This document shows, one piece after another, positions 19,885-31,833 of a DNA stretch of 64,000 nt. Both the position numbers and the translations under genes were made by a program. Every line of letters starts with the position of its first letter. Position 1 is the stretch's first letter. Source of the stretch: Polytrichum commune (lineage: Eukaryota; Streptophyta; Polytrichopsida; Polytrichales; Polytrichaceae). The notes below the pieces were generated by a model. The model did no database searches and had not been told where the DNA came from. It was given only the letters and a program-made list of their open reading frames with translations. The stretch spans positions 45,498,796 to 45,562,795 of the forward strand of contig OX485807.1 of NCBI GenBank assembly GCA_950295325.1, given 5' to 3'.

Positions 19885-21829
19885 CTCGAGGGGGGGTAGT
19901 CATTGGTTGGAGTAGCAATATACGTGCGAACAAATGATAGGGTATTTTAAAAACATGGGGGCTAAAAATTATAAATGGAGTTAAGAGTAATATAGGGTAT
20001 CAACCAGTATGCTCGACAGCTTTAAAGTCCTATAGGGTATGGAATAATAGGTAATTTGGAATTATAAGTAATGCAAGCCATTTTTCTATTAACCCAAAGT
20101 AGAAATTTACATAATGATAGCATCATTGTGAGAAAAATAAGAGAATTGAAAGTAACACCCCCCCTATAAAATAATGGTTGTTCGCACCTATATCCTTAAC
20201 TTTTTAACACACTGCCCCCCCCCCAAGATACTTATACTTTCCTAGCCTTGTCAACTTGCCTCGCTCCACCCCATTGTCCAATGTTGTATTTCATGAGCAA
20301 ATGTTTTGTTGTATCCCCATGATCATTCTTCTTAACCGACTTGACATGTGGCACACCTCAATTTCATGATAGTGGACATTTATCTTTATCAACTTTGTGA
20401 ATCTTCCATATCAAGTTCACACTTTATGGTTTTTTTATTTCTCAAATTCTCGCCGCCTCATTTCGCATTCTTTGCCTTCTCATTGTTTTGTATTTACTTG
20501 GAAGCCTCTAGCCTTGATGTCAAATTTTCTTTGGTCTTCATTACACTACCTTGGAGTTAGAAGCAAGCAATGTCATTTTTCCTTTGGTCTTTGATTATTG
20601 TACATCAAAGCAAACAACTCATACCCAACATAGTTGGAGTGCGTAATCTCATGGGTTTGAGAGTGTACGTAGTGTAGTTGGGGGTTTGATTATGGGAAGA
20701 GTGTTGGTAGCGTGAGCAAAGCGCATAACGTTTTTGGAGTGTAGTGTATAGTTGTGCGGAATAGGGAGCAATTTGTTTACTAGGATAATCCTATACATGA
20801 TGTAATGTTCTTTGTGAAATAGAGTTATGCATTTCCTAAAATTGATTTTGTGAAGTTTTGAATATGGGTACCAAATCATGAAATTGTTCACAACATGTAC
20901 TGAAATTGGTTGTTTAAATAATGAACTTGGTTCATATTTCCAATGAAATTGGAAGAACCTATCGCTAAATTGCTTTGTTAAATCATGAATTTGAGTTTGC
21001 ACTTTTGTGGATTCATCTTACCAAAGGAGTATGTGTCACTTTCCTTTATAAACCTCTTGGTTTTGTTCACGACTTTGAAACATTAAACATCAAAACCCTA
21101 AGGTCACAATCATGTACTTAAGTTATCGAAGATGACCATTGAGAATTATTACATCAAAACATAAAACCTTGAATTTATAATTATGAAGTTAAGTGGACCA
21201 CCTTTCCCAAACAATCTCAACCTTAACCTCAAACTCAACCTAAACCCCGATGGTTCACGGCAGTTTTTTCAAGTTAAGTTATCCAAGATGATTGTTGAAC
21301 ACTCTTCCCAAACAACCTCAACCTCATCATCAACGGTTCACAATGGCTTGTGGTGGTTTTATCAAGTTAAGTTATCCAAGATGCCCATTTAATAACTTTC
21401 TCATGTGACCTCAAATTTAGCACCAATGATTTGTGACCATGCCCAGCCTTGTCAACTTGCCACAACCTTGCCTCGCCCACCCCCATTAATAGTATGATAT
21501 AGGATGTGATGACTCAATACCTACCTAGACTCCTACTATGGCATTATACACAATTTGACAATTCGACCCTTCTCCCAATAGCTCAAGCCTAGGGTTAATC
21601 CATCTTTGACTTGAAAGCGCCACATGTTACAAAATGAATTTGCATGTATTGACTGAAACATGCAAAATGCCACCAAAGAGAGAGAGAGAGGGAGAGAGAA
21701 TCCATTTTCATGGCACCTCTTTGATTTGCACAACCCATTTTTCAACTTTTAGCATCACTTGTCATTCTTATCAATCATGATGTTGGACATGTAGCAACAT
21801 ACCATAGAGTTCCTTTGCCACAAATATGT

Positions 21830-21858
21830 GTGTGTGTGTCTATATGTATGTATGTATG

Positions 21859-21889
<31 letters not shown>

Positions 21890-21895
21890 GTGGCC
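21830..21895 (+). repeat. TATG/TA microsatellite
   Basis: Runs of TG, TATG and TA dinucleotides, about 65 bases. Confidence 0.9.
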
Positions 21896-21982
21896 AACTC
21901 GGGCGTCAATGCCCTATTTACACTGGGGAAATCATCAAATTTATAGCACTACGCTAGAGATGTTGATCCATTTATAAACCGG

Positions 21983-22008
21983 TTTAGGGTTTAGGGTTTA
22001 GGGTTTAA
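21983..22008 (+). repeat. Interstitial telomere-type repeat (TTTAGGG)
   Basis: Three to four head-to-tail copies of TTTAGGG, the common plant telomere unit. Similar short tracts lie at 25,899-25,930, 27,042-27,060 and 48,122-48,165. Confidence 0.9.
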
Positions 22009-22243
22009 GGTTATTTATTTCCTTAGCATTTTCAGCTCTGGGTTAGTAGGATAGGGCCTTGCATTACTTATATTTCCAAGTTACCTATTATTTCAAACCC
22101 TATAGTACTTTAAAGATGTCCAACGCCATTTTTGACACCCTATATTATTCTAAATCATTTTGTTCATTTTACGTCCCCATATACCCTCTCAATTTTTCGC
22201 ACGTATATTTCTACTCCAATACATCACAACCCCCCCCCCCGGT

Positions 22244-25200
22244 ATGTGTCCACTACATTTCTAGCTGCACTTCCTAGGTTTTACGCTATATACTTATGGG
22301 CCCACCACTTATGCCCTTTGGATGACCGTTTTGAGATCCCATGTCGAAATGATGGCTTAAGGCTGACCGATCGACAAGGCTGTAGAAAAACGCGACTCCA
22401 ATCATTTGACATGTCCTTGGATAATGCACATGTTTGGGTAGACTTAGTTTGGACACCACGTGTGTGATTAGAACTCCCAATGCAGCTAGAGGACATATAC
22501 TCCTTAACCTAAACCTTATGCCACAACACATACATTGAAACAACAATACAAAACAAACACATACAACCCCTTAATAGATGCAATGAGATACAATGGTTGC
22601 AATGTCAACCCCCTCTTCCCAAACTTGGATGCCCCAAATAGATAGTTGCACCCAACATAGCCCGGCTTCCAAAAGGAAGGCAATAAGCCCTATAATGAGC
22701 CCCCCCCCCCCCCCCCCCACCACCCCCAAACTCATGTACATTATAGAGCAAACATACTCAATTTTTCCTAATAAAAATTTCTTCCCCTTTTCAGGATGTG
22801 CTCTTCCATATGTGGAGAAAAACCTCACATTCAAGAGTACCTCTCATCGATCCGACAGAAAATATAAAACTAAACCCCCTTGGTTTAGACTAATTCCGTA
22901 ACTTTGAAGCTAATTACGGTGTCAAACCAATTGAATTTTTAAATAAAATGTTTTTGGATGAATGTTGGGTGTGCTTGTATGTGAGCATGTTTTCTTGTCT
23001 TTGCCCTCGGATTGATAGGCTTTGCCTACGCATGGGGAATTTGTGATAGCATTTACATCCTCAAGGGCTTGGGCTTCTAATGTGAGGCCCTATATACATA
23101 TCAATGTTTTTTTGGCCAACGAAATGGGATTATCGCATACGAGCATATTACTCTCATTCATCCAACAATGAAACTTTAAACTAGTATGTAGTAAGGAGGT
23201 TATTTTTCAAAGTTTATTGGAAACCCTATTTAGTTGAATTGACCCCAAATTAGTCTAGCCCAAGTTAGGGCACACTTTCATGTACCAATCGTTTTGGTGA
23301 AACAAAATAGAGTTCTCTAACGTTGGTGAAGGTTTTGCCGGTATCTTCAAGCATCTTTTGGACTGAGCACTCCCATGTGGAGTGGCAATGGTGGTTGGGG
23401 GGGGGGGGGGGTAGCAGATTCGGCTCGTTGCCCAAAACACAAGTTGAAACGTGGCCATCCTTGTACTGACGCACTTTAGTTGTTGATTGACTAGACTGAT
23501 TGATTTTTAATCATGGGATGCTAGAAAAATGAAAAACAAAATCTCCATAAATTAAGAAAACTTTGGGCAAGGTTTGAATAGTAAGAACATGGCATCATGA
23601 ACTCTCAATGTAAATACAACAAATTATGGTTCACACTAACAATGTATATAAAAACCAAGGTTTCTCCGCTCAAATGAAAATCAATTTCCATGTGCTAGAA
23701 TACCAACCTAGTCAAGTTTCCCTCCTCAAACTACAACTATCAATGAGCCCCACATACCTTATTAGTTTGGGCATGTGCCATCCTGACCCATTACACCAGT
23801 CCGTATGAATCATTTTGGGTTCATATCTTGCATGAACCCAACCACATACATTAACCCTTGCAAACCATATGCCCATGCCCCTGTAAAACCTTCATGTGCA
23901 TGTACGCACATAGCCCCACTCATAAGCCCCCGTGACCCGCTTTGGGAAAAAAAAAAAAAAAATGAATTTATTATCTTTGTTAACTAATTGTCTTTTTTAA
24001 CTAATTGCTAAAATAAAAAATGAATTTATTTAGTTATGTAGCATGTGAGCTCTCAAAACAACAGTCAGTACTCAATGCAATAAACTCTAATTGTTGCACC
24101 ATAGGTAGGTATCATGGGATGATTCAATACAACATCTACTAAGGGGAGGGAGACCAAGGGAGGGGAAGTCGAAAGCATTGGTAACAATAGGACTAGAGAT
24201 TTCTATTTAGAGATTATTAAACTACTCTTTAAAATCGGGGTCAAATACCTTTGAGTAACCTTTAAGTAACCTTTCCATAATGTCATGCTCCAATCCATGG
24301 GTATGACTTGTGGACTTGCCATAAAGTATTTTTGAAATCACCTTTAAGGAGAATATAAAAGCTCAATTTTGGACCGTGTAGCCATAGATGTTGCATCCAT
24401 GTGGGATTTGTTGTTGCTCAAATTTAGTACTTTGGTACTTAGGTTGTCAATCCATGTGCACTATCGACCCTACAATGACCGAAAATATTTTGAGAGTGTG
24501 CGATTGACTATGTTAGGTTATAATAAGGCTCTATGTGATAGCATGGTTATACTTACATGAGTACCCTTAGATGTGCACTTTGGGAAGGACATTCGAGGCC
24601 GTAAATATGAAAGTCAACAAATACCTTAACCGTACAAGCCCACTTGAAATGGCCGGGGATTCGTGGCACTCAAGTAAAGTCATCCGGTAACAAAAATCGG
24701 ATGAGTCCATCAAGAAGCTCGGATGGAGCTTACTTTAGTGAAATACCTCCGAGTTGGCATGTAAGACCTACTTTCTCCCTCATAGTTATTTTATAAATAT
24801 TAATTTGTTGGCAAGGGGCAATGATGTGGCCTTGGATGCTCTAAGCCTATTTTCCAACCTCCCATGAGATGTTTCCAAGGCCATGATGTGGCTTTGAATT
24901 TCACATGGTTATTTTGATAAATATTGTAAGATATCAATGTGTGCAATATATAATTATGAAGTGTTGTCATAGACATCTTTTTGTTCATAATTCATTTATT
25001 TTGCACATGTGTGATTGTTCAAACATTTGTAATATGGCACAATAATATATATCACCTTATGATAAATTGGTGAACTAAAAAACTCAATTCAATATTAGTA
25101 TTAGTATTGTTATTATTAGTATTTGCATAATAGTATTAGTATTAGTATTAGTATCATATAATTATATTTATTTAAAAGTAACGGTTATACACTATGTGAT

Positions 25201-25424
25201 TTGAAAGATAATACAATATGTGATGAGGATAAATTATTAAATAATTCAGATAGGCTATAGTCAGAAACTTATGATTTTCTCAGTAATATATACCCCATCT
25301 ATAACATTGTCCCACGAGTCTAATTCCAAATAACATATCATTTATTTATACCTTATTCTCTTATAAACACTTGCACTAATCTATCATTAGAATGACAAAT
25401 ATAAGTTATTTATGGTAAGTCAAG
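22244..25424. other. AT-rich spacer without genes
   Basis: No gene seen. It contains homopolymer C (22,699-22,718) and G (23,397-23,411) runs similar to the termini of the neighbouring element family, and a TTAGTA microsatellite (about 25,095-25,155). Confidence 0.5.
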
Positions 25425-25575
25425 CGGATTTTAGTGCACTCAATATGGGATTTGTAGTCAAGCGGCCTTCAAGAATGCAATTTTTGGTCGGGTTTAGAAA
25501 TTTTCTCTACAAGATTGCCCCAACCCAGATTAGATACCTCCAAAAGTTCGTGAGGGGGTATTTAACGTCCGCCCA
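25425..25575 (+). mobile_element. Relic arm of the Mutator-like foldback family
   Basis: CTCAATATGGGATTTGT, GCCTTCAA(G/A)AATGCAA and CCAAAAGTTCGTGAGGGGGT match the right arm of the 8594-9764 foldback at reduced identity and with internal deletion. It ends in CGTCCGCC where the intact copy has CGTCTGCC. Confidence 0.75.
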
Positions 25576-25584
25576 TGTTAAAGC

Positions 25585-26095
25585 AAATATAATATGGGGT
25601 GTCAAAAATGACACTGGGCATCATTAAAGTACTATAGGGTATGGAACAAATCGATTATTTGGATTTGTAATTAATGCAAGGCCCTTTTCTACTAACCCGA
25701 CTAAGAAAACTACATAATCATAGCATGTGAAGAAAAAATTGAAAGTAATAACCCCATATAAAATAGTGGTTGTTTGCACATGGATGCGCGATAAAAGAGA
25801 ATTAGTTGTTGCTAGACTCCTAATTGCATATGAGTAGGACACAAATAGATGGCGAGCAACTAGTAAGGTCCAACACTAAGTGGACTACCACACTAATGGG
25901 TTTAGGGTTTAGGGTTTAGGGTTTAGGGTTATTTATTTCATTAGCATTTTCAACCTTGGGTTAATAGAAAAAGCCTTGCATTTCATATAATTCCAAATTA
26001 CATATTCTTCCATACCCTATAGTACTTTAAAGATGTCCATTGCCATTTTTGAAACCTTATATTATTCTAAGTCATGTTGTTCATTTTTAGTGTGG
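25585..26095. mobile_element. Short foldback of the G-run family
   Basis: Left arm (25,585-25,790) and right arm (25,918-26,095) are inverted copies sharing GTACTATAGGGTATGGAA and AATGCAAG(G/C)C. TTTAGGG repeats (25,899-25,930) lie in the loop next to the right arm, as in the 19.9-22.2 kb element. Confidence 0.65.
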
Positions 26096-26732
26096 CCCAC
26101 TGTAATATTATTGTACTTTCGTTGCCTTACATTGGATTTTCATCCAAATATACAGATGAAAAACCCACAGTAATGGAAACCCCTATTTTGAAGGGTATGC
26201 TATGTTATATTGCAGATTAACAACAACACCGTAAGTGTCGTCACATGACACTGGGTGTTTGAGTGCACTTATTAAAATCTTGACATGACATGCCATTAGT
26301 ATGCTTAAGGATGTATTCCTCTTAAATATTAAAATGAAACACATGACACTTGCCAATAGTGAGCTTAAGCATCTTACCCTTGGGAATGTAGTGGGAATTA
26401 ACAAAACCGTTTAATATGAACATGTACGTTATCACTATATCACAATAGACAATATAGCAATCATCCATGACAATGTTGCATCACAAGTTGCTAACATGAG
26501 AAGGTCAATGGATGAACTCATCCATCATCATGACATGGCTCTAAGTTATACCTCATGTAGCGTTCACATATGAAGAGATAGTCTGGCATACAATGGGGTA
26601 TGGGTTGGCATGTGAACTATGTTGAGGATCTGTGATCATATGTTTACTAATTTCCAATCTCAATATGATATCCTTGTCCAATAATTCTTAAGTGAGTCAG
26701 TGCCTTTAGAATTCAAGTTGATGTTCCCTAAG

Positions 26733-28058
26733 CTCGGGGGGGGGGGGGGGGCATTCCCTTGTATATTTTGCATACACCTGCGATAATGATCTATTAAAAT
26801 GGGGGCTATTTACCTATGAGAAAGGATTATAAGGGATGCTAATTTTTGAAATAATGGTAAATTGTTGTGATTATTTGCACCCTATTGGTAATTATAAATT
26901 CTTGGATGGTTGATTTTATGGTACCCTATATTACTTATATGCAATTTTTCCCCCCTGATTGCCCCCATTCCTTAAAGTGTATGATACAGTAGAATTCTCG
27001 TTAGAAGCACGTGTACAAAGTAAGAGAAACAAACATTTACTAGGGTTTAGGGTTCAGGGTCACACTGAAGTCCGGGCAAAGCAAAACACTAAACAATAAC
27101 AACAAAAGATTGCAATTACATGTCATTAAGCAACACGAGCCAACGAATGAAAGTTGTGTTGGATAACACAGTTAGAAACCTTGAGGTCTTAGGGAACAGG
27201 CCAGCCACATGTGTCTCAAAGTCACATTTACAAGGTTTGCAGAAGCCCTACAATTGATGCCTTGATCTTCCAATCCTACACATTGGTAGAAAATCCCACG
27301 CCATGCAAGCAAAATCCACCTAAACTAGCTAGGCTACCATTTACACATGTGGGAGATATGAGGGTAATCGAACTGAAATGGCTACTACAGATTTCAAGGT
27401 ATACTAATGATCATTCAACCCTTTCTCCAAATTATATCTCCACATGTGTGAGATAGTACAAATTTAACAGGTTTTATTTTTTATTTGAAATGAACTCATT
27501 CAATGAGTTTGCATCTACCTCATCTAAGGTGTAGATTTTGCTAGTTGATTCATTGTTACTAGAGACACTGTTGAGAGAATAGCATCCACATCAACCCACA
27601 CACAATCACTCTCAACATACTTATATTTGTTGAGACCCAGCTGTTTTTTTAACCAATGGAGGTAAGCCATAGTAGTTGGGAAGAGCGTCTCTCTATTTCC
27701 GTTCTGGACTGCACGTTTCATCAAGTCAATGGGTTGCCAACAATTGCCCCACTTAGTACCAACCTTCACCCTTATCTTTTGAACCCTTCCTATATAGAAC
27801 ATGCCATATTTTGGTGGCAAAGTATTTAATTTTTGAAACTATCGCTTTTTGTCCATGCTATTTTATATGTACCACTTAGGTAATTTAATCATGTTTTGTC
27901 AAATGCTATATTACATATAATCATGTTTCACAATCCCAAAGCACCCTATACTACATCTAATAATTTTACAAATTTTACGCCAAATTTTTATACAAGACCC
28001 TATATTTTATCGCACGTAGTTCCTACATTTTTCGCCAGTGCCCCACCCCCCCCCCGAG
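26733..28058. mobile_element. Non-autonomous element, CTCGGGG termini, 8-bp target duplication
   Basis: It begins CTCGGGGGG at 26,733 and ends CCCCCCGAG at 28,058. The exact 8-bp duplication TCCCTAAG flanks it (26,725-26,732 and 28,059-28,066). The arms contain the same GGGGGCTA and CGCACGTA-type motifs as the two preceding elements. It has no transposase. The superfamily is not clear; an 8-bp duplication occurs in hAT and some others, but the G-run terminus is not the usual CAGGG. Confidence 0.75.
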
Positions 28059-28066
28059 TCCCTAAG

Positions 28067-29380
28067 ACATTAATGTCAAAGCTAAGTGTTCATGCATGTA
28101 AATCATTCTCATCTCTAATAACTTATGGAGTTATTTTTATCTCTTTCATGGATTGAATGACCTACGTATTATTCTTCCTCTATTCAATTATATTTCAATA
28201 TTTCAATTTGAAAGAGTCTCAAGACTTTATGTATTCCTAACCTACTCCTCGCTAAAGTATCTTTACGAGATTCCACAAACCATTCAATTCATAGAGTACA
28301 CATGATTTACATGAATTCATTCATTGAAGTGTTTGACCCATTTCCTATTCAAGTTCTCATTTCCGTAAATCTTATGCCATCATTTAGAATTCCCTTTAAT
28401 CGATGAGGTATGGTTATGGAGATGCAATCTTAATATTGCTCGAGATTCATGTGGTGCTTGATGTGGCCCACTCGTTGGCCACCTCCTTTGTCATCCTCTC
28501 AATATGATTTCGATTCCGATGTCTCCCGCGGCCTTGCATATCACCTTGTACTTCAATATGTTAGTTTCCAAAGTCCTTTCTCTTTAGTTGACCGCTAATT
28601 TTGGCTAAGTCCATATGTGTTGCATGCAAAACAACCAACCCCCACCCAAAAATTTGAGTGGGATAAATGATAACTCTAGTGCCTTTGAGAAGGTCATTCT
28701 TGAATTTGTGTTATCGCAAGCATGTGTGTTCATATTAGATGTCGACTATGAACGTCAAAAATCTTAGCCAATGAAGAGCACATAATGAATCTAGTAATAA
28801 TATAACTTAAGATACAATTACAAGAATAAACGCTAGGAGAATGACTTTAAAACCAAGTTATGAAGTGATTCTCAATGCATGGGGGTGAGGGCAAAGCCAC
28901 AAAGAGATTTATGCTAAAATTGCCTAAATTTTTTTTTTATGTTAAACGATTTATGTTCATTCCTAGTAGTATTTACCTATCCAGTAGGGTTTATTGGGTA
29001 TGGGAGGTGGGCATGTACCCATTATGCGCGGCAAGTATTATGTGTGATGATTTCTAATGGCCAGCAACTTTGATGCTTTATAAGTATCCATGGCCGCTTC
29101 TTATGTCATGCCATTATTTTCGTTGCCATAATATATGTTATATTTAAAATTTTGAATTCTTGGAACTCTAATGGTTCATAGTCCAAGAGAAAACAAGAGA
29201 ACAATCGAACTTGAGTTCATGGGCTAAGGTGAAAGTGGGCCTATTATGGATGCTCACGACTTCATCAATAAGGAATTGGAAATCATAGCTATGCTTGATG
29301 TCAAGCGCGATTGAGCATCTTACACGCATATTATGAGAATGTGCAATTGACTTTGGTATGTTATAATAGGAATCTATGTT
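28067..29380. other. AT-rich spacer without genes
   Basis: Nothing recognised on either strand beyond short unsupported frames. Confidence 0.5.
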
Positions 29381-29454
29381 ACAGAGTAGAATGTTAAAGT
29401 ATGGAATCTATGTTATAATATGAACCTATTTTAAGCATTATCAATACTATTACC

Positions 29455-29960
29455 ATTTATCGATTGAAAGTGATTATTATTATTACTATAAATCACTACT
29501 AGTCAGCCATTAGTAATTCATAATTATTAATCACTATTAAACATTATTAATGACTATAATGACCTATGAAGCACTAGCATTCACTATTATTCACTACTAG
29601 TCACTATTAGTTACTATTAGTTACTATTACTGGTAATTACTATTAATCACTATAAATCATTTTTACTAATATTACTAATATTACTAATATTAACAATAGA
29701 GTGAATATGACAATTTACTAACAATAAAAATAATATCAATCATACTAATATGAGTTATCTTAATAAGTATTAATAATGAACTTACTAATATGAGTTATCC
29801 TACTAAGTACTGATAATTATCTTACTAATACGCAGTTATCTTACTAATTACTAATAATTGTCTTACTAATACTTAGATATCTTACTAAGTACTAATAATT
29901 ATCTCACTAATACTTAGATATCTTACTAAGTACTAATAATTATCATACAAATAGGGCGAA
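29455..29960 (+). repeat. AT-rich degenerate tandem repeats
   Basis: First TCACTATTA-type repeats, then units of roughly 55 bases of the form ACTAATA, TTATCTTACTAAGTACTAATAAT (shown in parts) repeated four to five times (29,735-29,945). Low complexity; no coding sense. Confidence 0.8.
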
Positions 29961-30149
29961 CCTTACAAAGTACCAATAATTTTTTATCGCTACGTCCTAA
30001 TACCATCATACCGCCCATCCCTCCTCAAAACGTACTTTAGCCGCCAAATCGCATATCTCTTCGCGTCCCGAGATTTCCTCCATCATGTCCCTTCGTACTA
30101 ATGAGGCATTATGTGACATGCGACTTCCACCCGCTCGTCATTATGGCAA

Positions 30150-30330
30150 CATTTCGCACCCTCTCTCTCCCTCTCTCTCCCTCTCTCTCATTCTCCTCTC
30201 CCAATTCTTTCTCTCTTTCCTTCACCACTCTCCACTTTTCTGGAATGCTCTTGCAAAACTCTTCTCCCACAATTCTGAACTTGCTTTGCTTCTCTTCATT
30301 CTCTTCATTCTCTTCTCTTCATTCAATTAT
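30150..30330 (+). promoter_or_regulatory. Pyrimidine-rich (CTCTC) leader region of the big gene
   Basis: A dense CTCTCTCCCTCTCTC tract, about 1.5 kb upstream of the start codon at 31,803, followed by sequence resembling a spliced 5' leader. Element B has pyrimidine-rich and GAGA-type repeats at the same relative place (49.1-49.95 kb). Promoter role is inferred. Confidence 0.45.
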
Positions 30331-30604
30331 TGTACTCCTTGTCTTGATTCTCTTCTCAAGAAAACCCTGGAATAGATTCAGTGTGCATTTTCTTGGAATA
30401 TGTGATAGTTTCTTGGTGAACATAGTTGTTTCTTGCTCAATCCAGCATGTGGTAGAGGTGAGATGTGGAGAAGAGGAAGGCGACCTTGAAGCAAGTGGAG
30501 GGAAGTTCCAATCATGAAGAATTGAGAACCCACAAGCTTGTAAGTTTCTGAACTCTTTCAATGTTTTGCACTCTCTTTCACTCTTTTGCTTTCTCTTTCA
30601 ATTT

Positions 30605-30718
30605 CATTCTTCCTCTTGCTTGCATTGTTCCTCTTGCATGCATTCTTCCTCTTGCATGCATTCTTCCTCTTGCATGCATTCTTCCTCTTGCTTGCATTCT
30701 TCCTCTTGCTTGCATTTC
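30605..30718 (+). repeat. 18-bp minisatellite
   Basis: About six copies of TTCCTCTTGCATGCATTC, with GCTTGC variants, in the presumed 5' leader of the big gene. Confidence 0.9.
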
Positions 30719-31141
30719 AAATTTCTGGTGCACTAGGGTTTGAATTGCTTGAAGAATTTCAAACCCAGAAATACTAGAGATTTGCATGTGAGTTGTGTGA
30801 TGCTTGGGTGTGAAGAGTTGATTGAAATGTGAGAAAAATGCTCAAATCAGAATGCAAGATGAATGACAAGAGGTTATGTTCATAAAAATGTGAGACCAGA
30901 TTGCAAGAAGAATGTGAGGGCAGAATTTACCTATTGAGATGTTTGAGAGTATGAATGTATTGCACATGTAGGCATAGTTTGAAACAATAGCTCTTGTGTT
31001 TTGTTTTGTGCAGGAAACCACATTCGTATTGAAAGAATTTTGACATGGTCCCCCCAAAGAACCCTGGTGAGTGTCCATTACATAAATCCCAGTTTTTCTG
31101 TTAGTGTGAACGCGGTTATCTGAAAGTGGATATTTGAAGTG

Positions 31142-31305
31142 CCCACGGGTGAACACCCGTGGGCTTTTGCACCCACAAGGTGGAGAGGCCCACGGGTGAA
31201 CACCCGTGGGCCTCTCCCCCCATCTGGTTGAATGTGCCCACGGGTGTTCACCCGTGGGCTTTTGCACCCACAAGGTGGAGAGGCCCACGGGTGAACACCC
31301 GTGGG
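31142..31305. promoter_or_regulatory. Array of four dyad sites at 47-bp period
   Basis: Sites start at 31,142, 31,189, 31,237 and 31,284. The spacers alternate between variants of TTTTGCACCCACAAGGTGGAG and CTCTCCCCCCATCTGGTTG. They lie about 0.5-0.65 kb upstream of the big gene's start codon, matching the array upstream of the transposase-like gene. Confidence 0.92.
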
Positions 31306-31516
31306 CAGTGGTGATTCTTCACAAGGTCCCTAACATGTCCTTGGTCACATGTCGACATCTTCATTTTTTTCTGTTCTTTTTTCCTAATTTTGTACCAACT
31401 TGAGGGAGACTTAACTTGTATAGATATTACCGGTTTCGGGACGGGTTGAGATTTTTTTTGCCTTTCAATTCAAGATTTTTGGACGTGGACGAGCTAAAAC
31501 TTTGTGAAAAATCAGC

Positions 31517-31623
31517 CCTCCCGTGGGCCTCTCCCCTCATCTGGTTGAAAGTGCCCACGGGTGTTCACCCGTGGGCCTTTGCCCTCACCTGGTTAGGAGT
31601 GCCCACGGGTGTTCACCCGTGAG
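31517..31623. promoter_or_regulatory. Two more dyad sites plus a half-site
   Basis: Sites start at 31,554 and 31,602 (48 bp apart; the second has one changed outer base). A lone right arm, CCGTGGGCCTCTCCC, at about 31,520 looks like a decayed site. They lie about 200 bp before the start codon. Confidence 0.9.
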
Positions 31624-31802
31624 CCTTTGCACTCACCTGGGTGGGAGATTTTGTTTGATAAATGTCTTTCTGATTTTCTATGTAGACAAATTCGGTGTGT
31701 CTCTGTAAGCATTTGAAGGTTTTAGACATAAACATGTGATAGACAGTTGGTGTTTCATTCAGGTACATAGAGGTGTCGAAGTGTTCTCTCATTTGAATTG
31801 AG

Positions 31803-31833
31803 ATGGCAAGAACTAAGCAAACAGCCCGTAAAG
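31803..31833 (+). other. Exon 1: histone H3 N-terminal tail mimic
   Basis: ATG followed by Ala-Arg-Thr-Lys-Gln-Thr-Ala-Arg-Lys, identical to H3 residues 1-9 (includes K4 and K9). The exon ends after one base of the next codon (AAAG|GTATAA). After splicing to 31,937 the sequence goes on V-S-G-G-V-G-R-R against S-T-G-G-K-A-P-R in H3. The start codon has a G at -3 and a G at +4. Confidence 0.85.

Larger units (their letters stand above)
19885..22243. mobile_element. Non-autonomous element with G-run termini (inverted arms of about 300 bp)
   Basis: Left arm (about 19,885-20,215) and right arm (about 21,990-22,243) are diverged inverted copies: a terminal G-run, TTGGAGTAG, ATATACGTGCGAA, TATAGGGTATGGAA and AAGTAATGCAAG occur in both. 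The interior has no gene. TTTAGGG repeats (about 21,983-22,008) sit at the inner edge of the right arm. Related arms occur at 25,585-26,095 and 26,733-28,058. The target duplication was not identified, so exact borders are uncertain. Confidence 0.65.

Noticed and set aside
18752-31623. Regularly spaced 22-bp palindromes resembling a CRISPR array
   Set aside because: Spacers are themselves repeated, the sites are scattered over 25 kb in introns, exons and flanks, no cas genes exist, and the DNA is eukaryotic.
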